Counted from the first letter of the stretch, positions 1 to 11,844 are shown. The stretch: DNA of 64,000 bases from Ursus arctos (GCF_023065955.2 NW_026623019.1:17674350-17738349); one strand, 5' to 3'. Made by a program: numbers and translations. Notes: generated by a model not told the origin, from the letters alone.

Positions 1-2030
1 GCCATTATTAATTCGAGCGGGTAGGGACTTTCAGGAGTGCGCTGTTTCTGTAGCACCCGAGATCTAATTAAAACAAAAACTAAACTGAGAGCAACGTTTC
101 CTTTTTTTTTAAAGGAAGAGAAAGAACACACTTAAAACACACACACAAGCAAGCCAAACCTATGCATTATTCACATGTTTAAAAATTCTCTTTTCGGGGG
201 AAATGAGGACATTAATCAAAAATGACCGTACCTGCAGGGGGTGTCATCATTAGCATGACCACCACCCAACAAAGGCTCTTAAAAGTAATCATTTCCAAAT
301 GGCTAATATGGGAGGTTACCACAACTATCCCATCTAGAGATGCATTAAGAAATCGCTTCGGTTCTCACTTCCCCTAGAAACGCAGACAAAAAAATAATTC
401 TTAAGATTCAGCTTTTTTTAAAGTTGAAATATGAACGAACGGAGGGAGGAAGTGGCCCCTTTCTCGCTGATGCTCAGGGAACTTTGAAGATAGAGACATG
501 AAGTGCCCCTGCTCTTTTAGATTTGAACTATGCCAAGGCAATCCAGTGGTGCGCCCTGGGCATTCATGTGTGCTGTCCAAAGCGAGAGAGGCAACATCTG
601 GCACCATCGAGAGATGTCAAGACAATTTCCCCAGAAATCATCATTAAAGAGTCGCCCTGCGGTTTGTTTCTTTAATTTAAATTTTGTCCTATAATTTATT
701 TTGCCTAATGGCCACATGTTTCCCCTGTGTTTGGGCCAGGGACGATAACAGACCTGGAAAAGAATGGTGATAGAGCAGGGCTCCCCCTTCCGCTTTTACC
801 CCCGCTCTTTTTTTTTTTCAGAAATTGCATTGGTCAACCTCGGTCTCAAATAAACAAGAAGTGCCTGTTTCCTTATTCTTAGGTAAGTTGCACTTGGAAA
901 TAAGCCTTCACCTGAAAAGAGAATAGAGCGCACTCCTTTCTCAGAAGGATCGTACCTACAGACGTACAGGCATTGGGCAGGAAATAAGAAAGGACAGTCT
1001 TAAAACCAGATCTGCTTCTTGAGGAAGTAAAATTAGGGAAAAGCACATCGGTGCACTTTATTAATGTTTAGTAAGGCTTACACATATGATGACTTGCTGC
1101 CATCTGACGGATAAAAAAAAGGAAGGGAAACTAATTACCCTCTTATAATTTAAATTGAGCCTCTGCTCTTAGTTCACAATCCATGGAACTGTTCCAAAAA
1201 GCAAAAACCACAGTTAAAGGGGAAGAGACCCAGAATTCAAGATAATGTTTGGCTCTCAGACTGAGTCTCGGTTTTAGGCCACGGGACCCAACAAATGTTG
1301 TCCAATTATCTCAGTATACATTCAGATATGATTTCTTACAAAGTGACCTAATAATGCACGAATAATAACGTTTGAGGTTAAGTAGTAACAGTAATTTGAG
1401 TAAAATCAAAACAACCAGAAACCAGCTATTTTACATGCAACCTTTTCCCTGAAATACTTCATCACAGAAAAGGGAAAAACGTCACTAAAGCATCTAATGA
1501 AAGCTTGCATTACCTACGCAGTGCTTACTTACTTGAACCGATAAAGAAGTTGGCAGAAACTAGATCAACTGAATGCAAAATAGTAAAACAATTAAAAAAA
1601 AAAAAAAAAAAGGAAATACTGAATCACTAGGCCCTGCTAAGTGGAGCGACATTTTCAGGCATTTGCAAAAACCCTTCCCCCCCCCAACACACACACACAG
1701 TTGGAGAGGGCTTTAAAAACCAAATGCTTTAGCCTAATGGTGACAGTAAAGACTTGCTTATCCTCTTGTCTACATATGGCTTTCCTAAGTATACTCATCA
1801 ACGACTTTTTTTTTAGAAAGCCTGTCAACACACTACATATTAAACAGAATGCCTATTACAATGTTCTAGATATTTCACACACACACAGGTTTAGGAATAT
1901 AATGAGTGAGGAAACTTCTGATCATGCATTCTTCTTAATAAATATTATCGCTAAGGTCATTGGGTCACTACTGATTGTTCGCATTGTACTGTAACAGGTG
2001 CCGTAGGAATTGTATAAACTCTGGGTAATG
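1..2030. other. Unique AT-rich non-coding DNA
   Basis: No repeat family or gene is recognised. The longest frame (1641-1994, 117 codons) has no motif and crosses an AC-rich simple stretch. The first 330 bases hold homeodomain-type cores (CTAATTAA near 66, ATTAATCAA near 212) and read like a conserved non-coding element. A run of 18 A lies near 1594-1611. Confidence 0.6.
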
Positions 2031-2031
2031 A

Positions 2032-2170
2032 ACTTTTTAAATAACAGCTTTATTGAGACATAATTCACATATCCTGCAACTCAATTAGAGTATACCATTC
2101 AGCGGTTTTTACTATATTTGCAGACGCATGCAAGCATCATCACCATCAATCCCAGAACGTTTTCATCTTA
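2032..2170. repeat. Old L1-type dispersed repeat fragment
   Basis: The stretch beginning ACAGCTTTATTGAGACATAA and running through an ATTCACAT / TACCATTCA / CATCACCATCAAT series matches a dispersed mammalian repeat that I associate with old L1 elements. It is short, diverged and lacks a tail. Family is from memory of the consensus; orientation is not assigned. Confidence 0.5.
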
Positions 2171-2916
2171 GGGAATGAAACTTTAATGAGTTGTTAAGCA
2201 CCTAACTTGCCAAAGTATCAGACTCCTGAGAAAAGCTTGCTGCTAAAAGCATTCCCTCACCTTTAAAGTATATATTTATATTTGGGCTTTGGTGTACAAG
2301 CTTTGTTCTTTTTTCCACTTAACACATGCTCCAGAGTCTGGATTTGATTCGAAAGCTTATGAGGAGCTGTTGAAAATTTCTGAGGAGGCATGAACTCCCA
2401 TCACAGGGAGCCGTTAAAGACAGAGGCACGGAATGAGCAGACGGTTCAGACTTCACAGACGAAAAGCTCGGCAAAGAAACGGGGCCGAAGCAGATTACTA
2501 CAAAGGTCCACGCAGGCAGTACAAGCCTAAATTTGTGAGGTGAAAAGGGGCAAGAAGGAAGGACCTGAACAATCCCGAGAAGCCGGCACCGGCAGCTGTG
2601 GCTCTGGTCCGTGGTGCGGGGGAGAAAGAGGAGTCACAGAGGGACACCGTGCCTCATACCGGGAGACTGGGGACACCGGGGTGCCTTTAGCACAAATGAC
2701 AATCCAGATGGAAAAAAAGACTTCACAGTGAAGCTGATGGGCAACTGAAATGTGTTATGTGGACAAATGCATGTCCAGGGCATGTAGAGGCTCGAGGGGT
2801 AGTTCCAGAAATCATCCTGCCGGGCTGGGAGAGAAATGATGCCAAGCGAGCACAGCCCCATGTTCGAGACAGAGGACAAAAGCATCCCGGACAGTGGCTG
2901 ACACAAGAAGGCTTCT
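2171..2916. other. Unique non-coding DNA
   Basis: Overlapping frames of 63-120 codons occur on both strands and one runs into the downstream SINE, so they are not credible genes. No repeat is recognised. Confidence 0.5.
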
Positions 2917-3116
2917 GGGGGCGCCTGGGTGGCGCAGTGGTTAAGCGTCTGCCTTCGGCTCAGGGCGTGATCCCGGCGTTATGGGATCGAGCCCCACTCA
3001 GGCTCCTCCGCTATGAGCCTGCTTCTTCCTCTCTCACTCCCCCTGCTTGTGTTCCCTCTCTCGCTGGCTGTCTCTATCTCTGTCAAATAAATAAACAAAA
3101 TCTTAAAAAAAAAAAA
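2917..3116 (+). mobile_element. CAN SINE (tRNA-Lys derived), young type
   Basis: Complete element: GGGGCGCCTGGGTGGCGCAG head with pol III A box, B box around GATCGAGCC, pyrimidine-rich body, AAATAAATAAA and an A-rich tail. AAGGCTT occurs just before the head and again after the tail as a short target-site duplication. Confidence 0.93.
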
Positions 3117-4288
3117 TAAGGCTTTTAATGCAGCAGAAAGAACAGGAACCAGGAAGACGGACTGAGATGGGCCACTGTCCCTCTGCAATGGCTACGTGAA
3201 GAAAGAAGGACAACGGGGAGGAGGTCCAAGTGTGAGATCCTGTCTAGGCGACTCTGGGAGAGACAGGAGCAAACAGAGCCCATCGTGTCCTGCGGGATCT
3301 CGTCGCTGCGGCTCCAGTATGAGGTGTGTCCCTACGCCTTCCTAACTCGGCATAAGGAATGAAAGGTGAGAAAGGTTCTAGAAATGCTAAATACATACAT
3401 TTAAGGCTTTTTATGATGATGACCACTGTAAGGCACCTCAGAAACCTCACTGGGCCAGAATTAAATTTCCGAATTCTATTAACACCTGTGATTCTAGGCC
3501 TAGCCATGGATCTCCGGTTTGATCAGAAAACTGTCATCCTGCATCATGAACACAAAGGACTGAACACGCTTCTTCACATCTCCCCCAGGAACCCTGCAGT
3601 CACCTTACCGAAAGTTCTTATTTTTACTCAAAGTAACTAAAAACTCTGAAAAGAAACCAGTGTGCCAAACTACTGCTCATTGCAATGTCTTATAAATTTT
3701 ACCGCTTTGGGATGGTAGAAAGCATAAGAAATTCCAAAATTTTACAATCCCCTTTTCTCTCTCAAGTCATCCCCAGAAACCAATAACCTAAACCACTGAC
3801 AGAAAGCAAAGAAGTAAAATTTAAAAATCCAAACTACAAATGATGAACCATCACACTCGACTGGGAGGATGAGTGATTCGGGACTTGACTTTCAACCTAA
3901 TTTCAAAGTGAATAATTATTCTGTCCCCGTAGAATTAGTAAGTCCTCAGAATCAAAAATATGACACAAAGAGAATATTTTATAACCATAATATCCTGGGC
4001 ATTTCGATACATGACCATTACCCTCTTTTGCATACTAAAAACACAAGGCCATGGGGCAAGGCTAATTACTTTCTTTGAAAACCAAATCAAAGAAATAATT
4101 GGTTGAATTACCTCAATTTTATGTACCAAATGATGGCCTGATACTCAAATACAGAGTGACCACATAACTTATCATCCCAAACGAGGAACTTCTGAGAGTG
4201 AAAGGGGTCCTATTAAAAATTACATCAGGACAGTATGTGTAAACCACGCTAGTCCCAGGTGAATGTTGATACACGGCGGTCCCATTAA
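3117..4288. other. Unique non-coding DNA
   Basis: Frames of 87 (minus) and 93 (plus) codons overlap at 3244-3640. Neither has a domain or a plausible splice context. The rest is AT-rich with no recognised repeat. Confidence 0.5.
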
Positions 4289-4300
4289 AGGTCCTCTGGA

Positions 4301-4428
4301 GGGGCGCCTGGGTGGCTCAGTCAGTTAAGCATCTGACTCTTGATTTCAGCTCAGGTCATGACCTCAGGGTTGTGTGTAAGATTCTCTCTCTCCGTCTGCC
4401 CCATTCTCCTCTCCCTGCCCCCAAAAAA
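4301..4428 (+). mobile_element. CAN SINE, short older copy
   Basis: The head GGGGCGCCTGGGTGGCTCAG is intact but the body is reduced and the B box is degraded (a GTGTGTAAG replaces part of it). AGGTCCTCTGGA (4289-4300) and AGGTGCTCTGGA (4429-4440) form a 12-bp target-site duplication with one mismatch. Confidence 0.88.
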
Positions 4429-4480
4429 GGTGCTCTGGAATGGAAGGGGATTACAATACAGAATTAAAAAAACTGAAGAG

Positions 4481-4680
4481 GGACACTGGGGTGGCTCAGT
4501 TGGTTAAGGATCTGCCTTCGGCTCAGGTTATGATCCCAGGGTTCTGGGATCAAGTCCGGCTTCCGGCTCCTTGCTCAGCAGGGCGTCTGCTTCTCCTTCT
4601 GCCTGCTCTGCCTGCCACTCCCCCTGTTTGTGCTCTCTGACAAACAAATAAATAATTAAAATCTTTAAAAAAAAAAAAAA
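4481..4680 (+). mobile_element. CAN SINE
   Basis: Starts GGACACTGGGGTGGCTCAGT, contains a recognisable B box and pyrimidine body, and ends in AAATAATTAAAATC plus about 14 A. AAACTGAAGAG before it and AAACTGATGAG after it are the target-site duplication. Confidence 0.9.
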
Positions 4681-5189
4681 CTGATGAGAGGCAACAAAGG
4701 GAAAGAAAGATGTGGAATAAAAATGAGTATCAGAGCTAGCACACAAGTCCTAATAACCCTCGGGGTGCGTATTACAGAGTCCAGAGCTAGAGACATTACC
4801 CCCTTCCTGGACTGGGACCTTCACTGTCTTACACTAGAGACAAGGTCCGGGTAAGACTGCACCTGCTGTTCTGGTCGGGGGGGGGGGGGGGGCTGTTTTT
4901 TTTAAGTAATGTCTTTTTAGGTAATCACAAAAGAAAATGAGAAGACTAACTCCAGGCTGGATGACAGATCAGGTCATTTTATAAATTAAATTGGCAAAGA
5001 TTGTTTTTAAATGATCATGTTCAGAACTCCGAAGTCTAGGGGGAAACTGGCATTCCGTACACCTACGGGGAAACAGAACAGCTACAGCTTCTCAGGGAAG
5101 TTCTGCAATAACTATCACGTCTTCCAATGTTGCACAGCCTCCTGCACCAAGGACTCCATTCTTAGGGACTTTTCCCAGGTAAATAATTG
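4681..5189. other. Unique DNA with a 16-G run
   Basis: Non-coding. A homopolymer of 16 G occupies 4877-4892 and is followed by a T run. No gene or repeat family is recognised otherwise. Confidence 0.5.
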
Positions 5190-5640
5190 TGAATTTTGTA
5201 AATACCTATCTGCTATAAGATACATATCTTATAATTGGTTAAAAACATCAAAAAAATTAAAAATTAAACTTGCAACAATAAGGGAGAGGTAAAATAAATG
5301 ATGAGGTCATGCAGCCACAAAAAATATTTTGTTACATTATATACAAAAACATTCAGGATAAATAAACATGGAAAGGGAAAAAGTGATTACAAATCCATGG
5401 GTAAACAGCATGCCAGTTCTCTTAAATTTACTCACACATAGACACACACACACAAATCTAGCGAGCAGAGAAGGTAAGGTGGGAAGATTTACAAAGAAGT
5501 GTTAGAAGTAATTAGCTCTGGGTGGTGGGGTGAAGAACTTTTTTTTTTCCTTTTTGCTAACTTACATTTTCTCAATTTAACAAACTGAACATGTATCGCT
5601 TTGTAAAAAGAAAAAAGTTCATAAGAAACTGAAAAAAGTA
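5190..5640 (+). mobile_element. Old L1 3'-end fragment
   Basis: The order of motifs fits the 3' end of an old mammalian L1: an ATGATGAGGTCATGCAGCCA block, later AGCTCTGGGTGGTGGGGTGA, then TTTCTCAATTTAACAAACTG and ATGTATCGCTTTGTAA. It is diverged, has no open frame and carries a small ACAC repeat inside. Confidence 0.55.
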
Positions 5641-5860
5641 TACTCTTCCACCTTCCAGGGGACTTTCCATCACAGACGTAACCAAATCAGTGACGGAGCT
5701 GAGGTGACACTGGTCTCTAAGCCAGGAGAAGTCAAAAATGAGATAGAGCCCTACGTGGACTCCCCCCAAGAACCAGTCTTGTAAGGATAAAAATGAGATG
5801 AAGTGCACAAGGACATCTTAAAGGGTGGTCAAGTAGTATAGACGAAAATGATTCTACTAG

Positions 5861-6053
5861 GGGCGCCTGGGTGGCACAGCGGTTAAGCGTCTGCGTTCGG
5901 CTCAGGGCGTGATCCCGGCGTTCTGGGATCGAGCCCCACATCAGGCTCTTCTGCTATGAGCCTGCTTCTTCCTCTCCCACTCCCCCTGCTTGTGTTCCCT
6001 CTCTCACTGGCTGTCTCTATCTCTGTCGAATAAATAAATAAAATATTAAAAAA
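5861..6053 (+). mobile_element. Young CAN SINE with near-perfect target-site duplication
   Basis: Bear-type consensus throughout (GTTAAGCGTCTGCGTTCGG, GATCGAGCCCCACATCAGG, CCCCCTGCTTGTGTTCCC). AATGATTCTACTAG flanks it on both sides without mismatch, so the insertion is recent. Confidence 0.96.
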
Positions 6054-6069
6054 AAATGATTCTACTAGA

Positions 6070-6639
6070 TGGCCTGCCATTACCAGAACACGTACTTTGG
6101 GGTGGGCTGTTTTCCTTCATTCTGCAGGAACTGATCACTCTGCTTTATGTATATCCTGACATGTTCGCAGAATGGTTGGCTAGACCGAGTAAGAGGTGGC
6201 ATGCTAGATGAAAATCATATCCCTCACTTCATTAGCTCCTTTTCTAATCAGAGGAAGAGAAAAGTAATAGGACATTTCTAATCAGGTTCCTGGGAAAGTC
6301 ACCAAAAAATAAGAATTAAATCGATCCCTACTAAATACATTCCTAATCGCTTGTGATCTCAGGACCTTGAACATGGTAGAGGTTCAAAGAAAAAGGCTGA
6401 TCCATAGTTCTTTTGCCAAAAAAAAAAAAAATCCAGGCATACAACATTTTCTAAGAATAAACAAACACTGAAATTTACCCGGATGTCACCAATAGCTGTG
6501 CTTAGGTTGTGGAAATACAAGTGATGTTATTTTTTTTCTATTTTGTAAACTTCTAATGAGCGATTATTAAATTAAATTTTAATCAGCCTTTGCAAATCCT
6601 AAGAATCTATTGCACTTGGACCTAGTGACTAACCAACTG
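6070..6639. other. Unique AT-rich DNA
   Basis: No frame or repeat worth naming. A run of 14 A lies near 6418-6431. Confidence 0.5.
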
Positions 6640-6790
6640 GTGATGTGACTGTGAGCAAGTCAACATACCTAGCTGGGTTTCAGGCCCTTCGAGTTTATCA
6701 AGGACAGAGGAGGAATACATACGACTACTGATTAAAGAAAACGAAAGCATCTAGCACAATAGTTGAGAATGCTGTAAGAGTGGTAACTTT
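6640..6790 (+). repeat. MIR fragment
   Basis: GATGTGACTGTGAGCAAGTC, TTTCAGGCCC and TCTAGCACAATAG follow the order of the MIR core and 3' part (TGTGACCTTGGGCAAGT..., GCACAGTG). Strongly diverged. Confidence 0.45.
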
Positions 6791-8624
6791 TTAACAGCCA
6801 GGAACAATATCTATGAACAAAATATTATTTGTGAAGTTTCATTCATTCCAATTAGCACATAAGGCTAATGACCTCAAACAGCAGATACTTGGCATTGTAC
6901 AATCCATTTCTGACCTCCAACTCTCAAGCCAACTTCGATTTGAAGATTATTCTAATCTTATAGAACCAAAGAAAGGGCTCTCTTCAGGGGTTTTGGCTCG
7001 TGGGCCAAATTTGAGCCTCAAGATCACTTTAAACCCAACCTAGAAACCACAAAAGAAACCCAGAGATGTTAACTACAGTATACTCTGAAACACGTTCAAT
7101 ATGTCTTGAGAAAAGGAAAGTAGATCATATTTGTCAAGTGCGCTCTGAGAGAGCGGACAAAGAACACCAAGAACGCTAGTCCCTTTACCGTCATTAAAAT
7201 GTCTGACTCTGAGCAGTCACCTAAGTGACATGGGCCATAATTCCCATACATACTTAATTGGACAGTAGACTAGATAAACTCAAAAGTGACTTCTATTTCT
7301 ATCATGGCATAAATTTCCAGTACCCATAGTCGTACAAGCCTACCCTTAATTAAAGCTCAGTTTACCCCACAATGCAAACTAAGGGGGAAAAAAATCAAGT
7401 ACCTTTGTCATGAGAGTGACTAAGGTCTTATTTTAAGATTGTCTCACATTACTTTAGGCAACTACTACCAAGGGAATGTTTTAGGAAAATGGCTAATAGC
7501 GACAGATCGTGTTCGTCATACATTAACAGAGAAAGCAGGCAATAATATATCCATGACACCTGTTTGAAATCTATCAACGCACAGAGAATAGACACATAGT
7601 AACAACATAGTATCGGCTGGTGACAGTGCTCACGATTTATTTTCTTAGCCTTTTCTGTATTTTCTGAACTCAGTACACTTGAACGTACATTATTTTTATA
7701 ATCCAAAACAAGAAACAGCATTTTAGAGTTATTCTACTAGGGCTTACAAATCTTCAGTTGTTCAAGGTGTTTGGGCTCCATTCCTCTTCTTTTCAAATTC
7801 ATTCAGAGGCCGAATATATCGCTGACAAAGGCTATTTTATAAAGCCTTGTGTAAGATGCGGACTGTCACCAATCTCCCAAAGCACCCAGTCATCTCTGTG
7901 CCATCAAGCTACCTCACCCCATCTACCCCTCATGAGCTCAGACACCAAAACATTCCTCTTCCTTCCGCCATTAAACTTCATCATTCAGCAACCCATTCTC
8001 TAAGGCTCCTTCTGCTCAGGACATTGGGAAAGATGTTTGGGGGCAAATGGCATTTCATGGGGCCCTCATATTCACCCTCCTACACGGTTATCTCTCCTGC
8101 TGAGGTATTACTGCCCCGACCTTTGCCACCACTCATTGTAATACAAGGACAGATCTGGTCCACTATCTTGACACCGACTTAGCTTATCCAGAGCGGGATT
8201 AACCGTGTGAAGTGCAATCAAATAATCAATGAGCACAATGTGACACGGTGTGATCCCATCATCACCTGCTCAGGATGGGGGTAGACAAGAACACCTGAAT
8301 AATGCAACATCTAAATATTCCAGGATGCACCCGGTTTCTGGGAGGACAGACACAAAAAGGTGACATGGGAAAAGAGAGGGCCGTGCAGCTTGGAAGGGAT
8401 GTTCCATCCCAGAACACTAAGGGTCTCGGCCCACCGCAGAGAGAATTAAGCAAAACAGCTGGGGAAGGGTAAAGGTCTGTCTGTCAGCTTCCCACTTCCT
8501 TCTGAGTCTGTCTTCACAGCGGGACTTCCGTATTTGTTTGAAGTATTATACATTCCCAGAATATGAGGCACACCCATACTCAAATGCAAGTACAAAAACA
8601 CAGTGCAAAGCCAAATACAAATGG

Positions 8625-8745
8625 CTCCTCAGCTATTAATTGGAGGCCACACATCAGATAAGGTTGATTTTCTTTGACATGTTTAATGTGGCACCTTCAC
8701 AAGAGAGATAAGGACACTAATGAAAATCTACTTGCCAGCTTTGAA
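8625..8745. promoter_or_regulatory. Candidate conserved regulatory element (GATA and homeodomain sites)
   Basis: CAGCTATTAATTGGAGGCC is followed by CAGATAAGG and, after about 50 bases, AGAGATAAGG, with TTTGACATGTTTAATGTGGC between. Two GATA sites next to a TTAATT core in repeat-free DNA is what mammalian conserved non-coding elements look like. No conservation data are available here. Confidence 0.25.
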
Positions 8746-9106
8746 AAGTTAGCACTCAAAACAGACACGAAGTGACCGTAGAGCTGCTTTACACAAGAAG
8801 TAGGAAACCGGTAGTAAACAGAAAACAGATTTTCTTAAATTCCACACTGCTTTGTGGGCACTACACGAAATTTACTGCCTTAGGTCATGCTTGTCTGGGC
8901 TGTGATTACGTGCCAAACCCAGGCCAAAACTGCTCGCCATAGTTTACTCGTGTGGCTTTTCAAGAAAGTATAAAATGATCTTCATGTTTACTCCGAAGAC
9001 AAAAAAAAAGGCTTTCCTGTTTTAGAAAATGCTTAAGTACCTAGATAAGAGGTAAGCTGCATGCTCAGAAATGAAAAATACATTCTCTTAGGAAAAAAAA
9101 AAAAAA

Positions 9107-9215
9107 GGTTGTCCTAATTATACATGGATGATCTAATTAAACTGTCATTCACAATTCATTAAAGCTATTAATAAGTTGTAAATGGGGAAAAATGGGTATT
9201 ACAGTTAAATTTACG
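9107..9215. promoter_or_regulatory. Candidate homeodomain-motif cluster
   Basis: Two TAATTA cores (9115-9120, 9134-9139) are followed within 45 bases by CATTAAAG and CTATTAATAAG. Such density in non-repetitive, non-microsatellite DNA resembles developmental enhancers. Inference from motif content only. Confidence 0.3.
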
Positions 9216-9299
9216 GGAGTGTTAAAACCTATTAAGTATAAAGACAGCCACGGACTGGTAGTGAAATTTCCTAAGAAGTTCATGCACTGTAGGCCTCGC

Positions 9300-9420
9300 T
9301 TAGGGATCCTTAGAGACCTCTCTGACAGGCTCTCAACCTACCTTCTCGTTTATAAATGAGGAAATTGGGGTCCACTGAAGCTCACTGAATTGCCCAAGTT
9401 ACATCCTCTAACTCATTTTC
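9300..9420 (-). repeat. MIR-like fragment
   Basis: AAATGAGGAAATTGGGGTCC and GAATTGCCCAAGTTACATCC resemble the reverse complement of the MIR core. Short and diverged. Confidence 0.4.
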
Positions 9421-9559
9421 CCACCACTTAAAAGTTGCCACATTTCCTGAATTGCATGGGTAGCTTGGTTCCAAACAGAAAATGCTAGCACGTCTTGCTG
9501 CAGTCCAGTGCAGAGGAGGGCTGGAGATCCTGGACCAGTTCACAGAACAAAATATGACA

Positions 9560-9665
9560 GGGGTGCCTGTGGCTGGCTTAGTAGCAGGAGTGTGCAATTC
9601 CTGATCTCACGGTTGTGAGTTCGAGCCCCACACGGGGTGGAGAGGTTACTTAAAAATAAAGTCTT
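9560..9665 (+). mobile_element. Short tRNA-derived carnivore SINE (tailless body type)
   Basis: GGGGTGCCTGTGGCTGGCTT head, GTGAGTTCGAGCCCCACACG B box, then GGGGTGGAGAGGTTACTTAA and AATAAAGTCTT. This subfamily lacks the pyrimidine-rich body of the other copies; the same type occurs near 28.8, 51.9 and 59.2 kb. Confidence 0.85.
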
Positions 9666-10290
9666 AAAAAAATCTAGAAGGAAGATTAACTGATGCAGAG
9701 AAGGGAGAACCAACTACAGAAAAACAACCATGGAGCCACCTGACAGGGCTCAAAGGGAGAAGCAGCAGAAAACGAAGAGAAAACAAGGTATTCATTAAGT
9801 CTGATGGGTCCAAAAAAACAGAGTTCTTAGAAGTTTCAATGTGAGTCAAAGAACCTTATTATTCATCTGCCTACTGACAGAAGAAATTTTTAAATTAAAA
9901 CAAGATAGTATCGCACCCCCAACCAAAACAGTTATCACTAAGAACCATCGCTACACTGGTGAAGGATTTATGATAAGCAGAACGAACTTCCTTCCCACCT
10001 CTAGGAATCATGTGGTTTCTTCTGATGATGATTCTACATTTTAAGGAGGCCCCCAAGCTACCTAGGCAGAGGACACCCCATCAAAGACAGGTCGTGCTGC
10101 CCTGCTGTGCAGGGCCTGAAGCCCAAACCCTTGTTACTGACCCCGGGCATCTGAAGCCATGCGCTCTACCAGTGGACTGCTGAAAATCCAGTCCCTGGAA
10201 ATGGCTCTGGGTCAAACGAGAAAATAAAACGTGCTCTGCACTGGTGTTAACTGCACTCATTTCACACATTAGCAACCTATTTACAATGGC
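9666..10290. other. Unique non-coding DNA
   Basis: Only short frames (60-67 codons). Around 10120-10190 the text CATGCGCTCTACCAGTGGAC resembles an inverted tRNA A-box region but no tRNA fold or SINE body could be completed. Confidence 0.45.
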
Positions 10291-10306
10291 TTTTAAAGTA
10301 CTTGCT

Positions 10307-10528
10307 AGGGCATCTGGGTGGCTCAGCTGTTAAGTGTCTGCCTTCAGCTCAGATCATGATCCCAGGGTCCTGGGATCGAGTCCTGTGTCAGGCTCCTTGC
10401 TCAGTGGGGAGCCTGCTTCTCCCTCTCCCTCTGCTTCTCCCCCTGCTTGTGCTCTCTCTCTCTCTCTCTCCCCCTCTCAAATAAATAAAATCTGAAAAAA
10501 TAAATAAAAAAAATTACAAAGTAATGAT
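10307..10528 (+). mobile_element. CAN SINE, intermediate age
   Basis: Head GGGCATCTGGGTGGCTCAGC, B box GGGATCGAGTCCTGTG, a (CT)n body and AAATAAATAAAATCTG tail. TAAAGTACTTGCTA precedes it and returns after the tail, giving a 13-14 bp target-site duplication. Confidence 0.93.
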
Positions 10529-10549
10529 AAAGTACTTGCTAAATAGACT

Positions 10550-10760
10550 GCTGTTCCCACACTGGGAAGCAGAGTGAGTCAACGCCCAGGTTCTCGGGAC
10601 AGACCCATCCAGGTACCGTAGCTAGCTGGACACCTCGGGGCAAGTTACCTTCTGCTGACACTTTCATCACCTGCACAATGAAGATAATGATGCCTATCTC
10701 AAAGGGTGTTTCTGCAGATGAAATGCCCATAAAGCCCTTACCAGACTGGCTGCCTCATGG
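10550..10760 (+). repeat. MIR
   Basis: Reads in MIR order: GACACCTCGGGGCAAGTTAC, ACTTTCATCACCTGCACAAT, GATAATGATGCCTATCTCAA, then a GGTGTTTCTGCAG segment. Direct comparison with the remembered consensus supports a near full-length but diverged copy. Confidence 0.6.
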
Positions 10761-10789
10761 TAAAGTTCTGTAACAGTATGGTAACTAAA

Positions 10790-11130
10790 GCCTTAAAGCC
10801 ATTCGTTCACTCGCTTTGTAGCCTCATCTCCCATCTTGGCCCACACGCTGGCCATGCTTCTGGCTGCCCCCAGCTCCCCGCCAGGAACAAGCAATACCCT
10901 TTCGGACCTCCAGGCTTTTCACTCACTAGTCCTTTTTCCCCCACATGCCCTCCTGGCTGGACCCAGCATCAGTGGCCCCCACTCCAGACCTTCCAGAACA
11001 CTCCAGTTCTCTGCCTGGCAAAATCTCCCTCATTCTTGTCCTTCATGTTGGCCAACTCCCCTGAGACCTGTTGGCTGCTCCTTCTATGTCTGTTATGTGA
11101 TTACATCTGGATTATAATTACTTATGTAAC
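10790..11130 (+). repeat. L2 3' region
   Basis: The order CTTCTGGCTGCC...CAGGAAC, TTTTCACTCACTAG, CCTTCATGTTGGCC and TATGTCTGTTATGTGATTAC resembles the L2 3' region (GGCTGTTCCCTCTGCCTGGAACG...). A 133-codon frame across it is a by-product. Confidence 0.45.
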
Positions 11131-11650
11131 AAGAAAGAAATTTATTTACCGGAATTAGGGGGTAGGGAGAAGACCAGCCTGTCGGGACTACTGTGCGGCA
11201 GGAGACCCTGGGCAGGGGCCGGGCTGCACTTTGCCGGGAGCACAGGCTTTGGGGAGGGTCTCGTCGTGAAGGCAGAAACAACCTGCAAAAAGCCCCAGGC
11301 CTGAGTGAGATGTGATTCTGCTCTGTGCTGGTGACGTCTCCCAGCTTCTCCAAAGTCACTAAACCTCCCAACAAGTCAAATGTGAGCAGCCGTGTGTGAG
11401 AGAGAGAAAGAGAACGACAAGAGACAAACGTGTGTGAACATCCTGAGGATGTTTGGGAAGGGTTCTGAAACGCATAAAGCACCAACATCACATCCAGGCT
11501 CAGGCTAAGTCCTGGCTACACGGCAGAAGAGCAGGAAGCCGGCATGGACCACGTGGGTCATACATGTTTACATGCCCAGTTATCCCCCCACGCTGCTCCC
11601 CAGCACGAAGTTCTCATGGCTGGGGAAACAGTAAGGCAGAGCGGCTTGGA
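11131..11650. other. Unique non-coding DNA
   Basis: A minus-strand frame of 132 codons (11093-11491) overlaps the L2 end and shows low-complexity Ser/Leu content without a domain. No exon signals stand out. Confidence 0.45.
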
Positions 11651-11654
11651 GCAG

Positions 11655-11805
11655 ATCTCCTCAAACTTGACTGTGCACCCAAATCGTCTGGGAATATTAT
11701 TAACATGCGTGTCCCAATGCCGCGATACTGGGAGAGAGCCTGAAAGTCTGCTTGTTGGACCAGCTCCCAGGTGATGCCGGTCCCGTGGGATCACGTAAGG
11801 AGCAA
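11655..11805 (+). mobile_element. MER5-type non-autonomous hAT-Charlie element
   Basis: CTCCTCAAACTTGACTGTGC and CACCCAAATCGTCTGGGAAT match the 5' part of MER5A (CTCAAACTTGGCTGCACATT...AATCACCTGGGGA). The 3' part is more diverged (CCTGAAAGTCTGCTTGTTGG). Confidence 0.6.
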
Positions 11806-11844
11806 GAGCTCAGAACACGGATGTCAGCGCAAGACTGCGCGTGC

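Larger units (their letters stand above)
6791..9300. other. Unique DNA, no gene; two conserved-element-like parts
   Basis: Frames reach 111 codons (7847-8182) but overlap each other in different phases and show no domain. The part from 8610 on contains several GATA and homeodomain sites and may be regulatory. No recent repeat lies in this 2.5 kb, which is unusual for this window. Confidence 0.5.

Noticed and set aside
2979..3188. Frames with ERGNTSRGS-type text, also at 5883, 21661, 44964 and 54794
   Set aside because: Recurring translation of the CAN SINE, not a gene family.
10110..10190. tRNA-like text CATGCGCTCTACCAGTGGAC
   Set aside because: No complete cloverleaf and no SINE body or tail.
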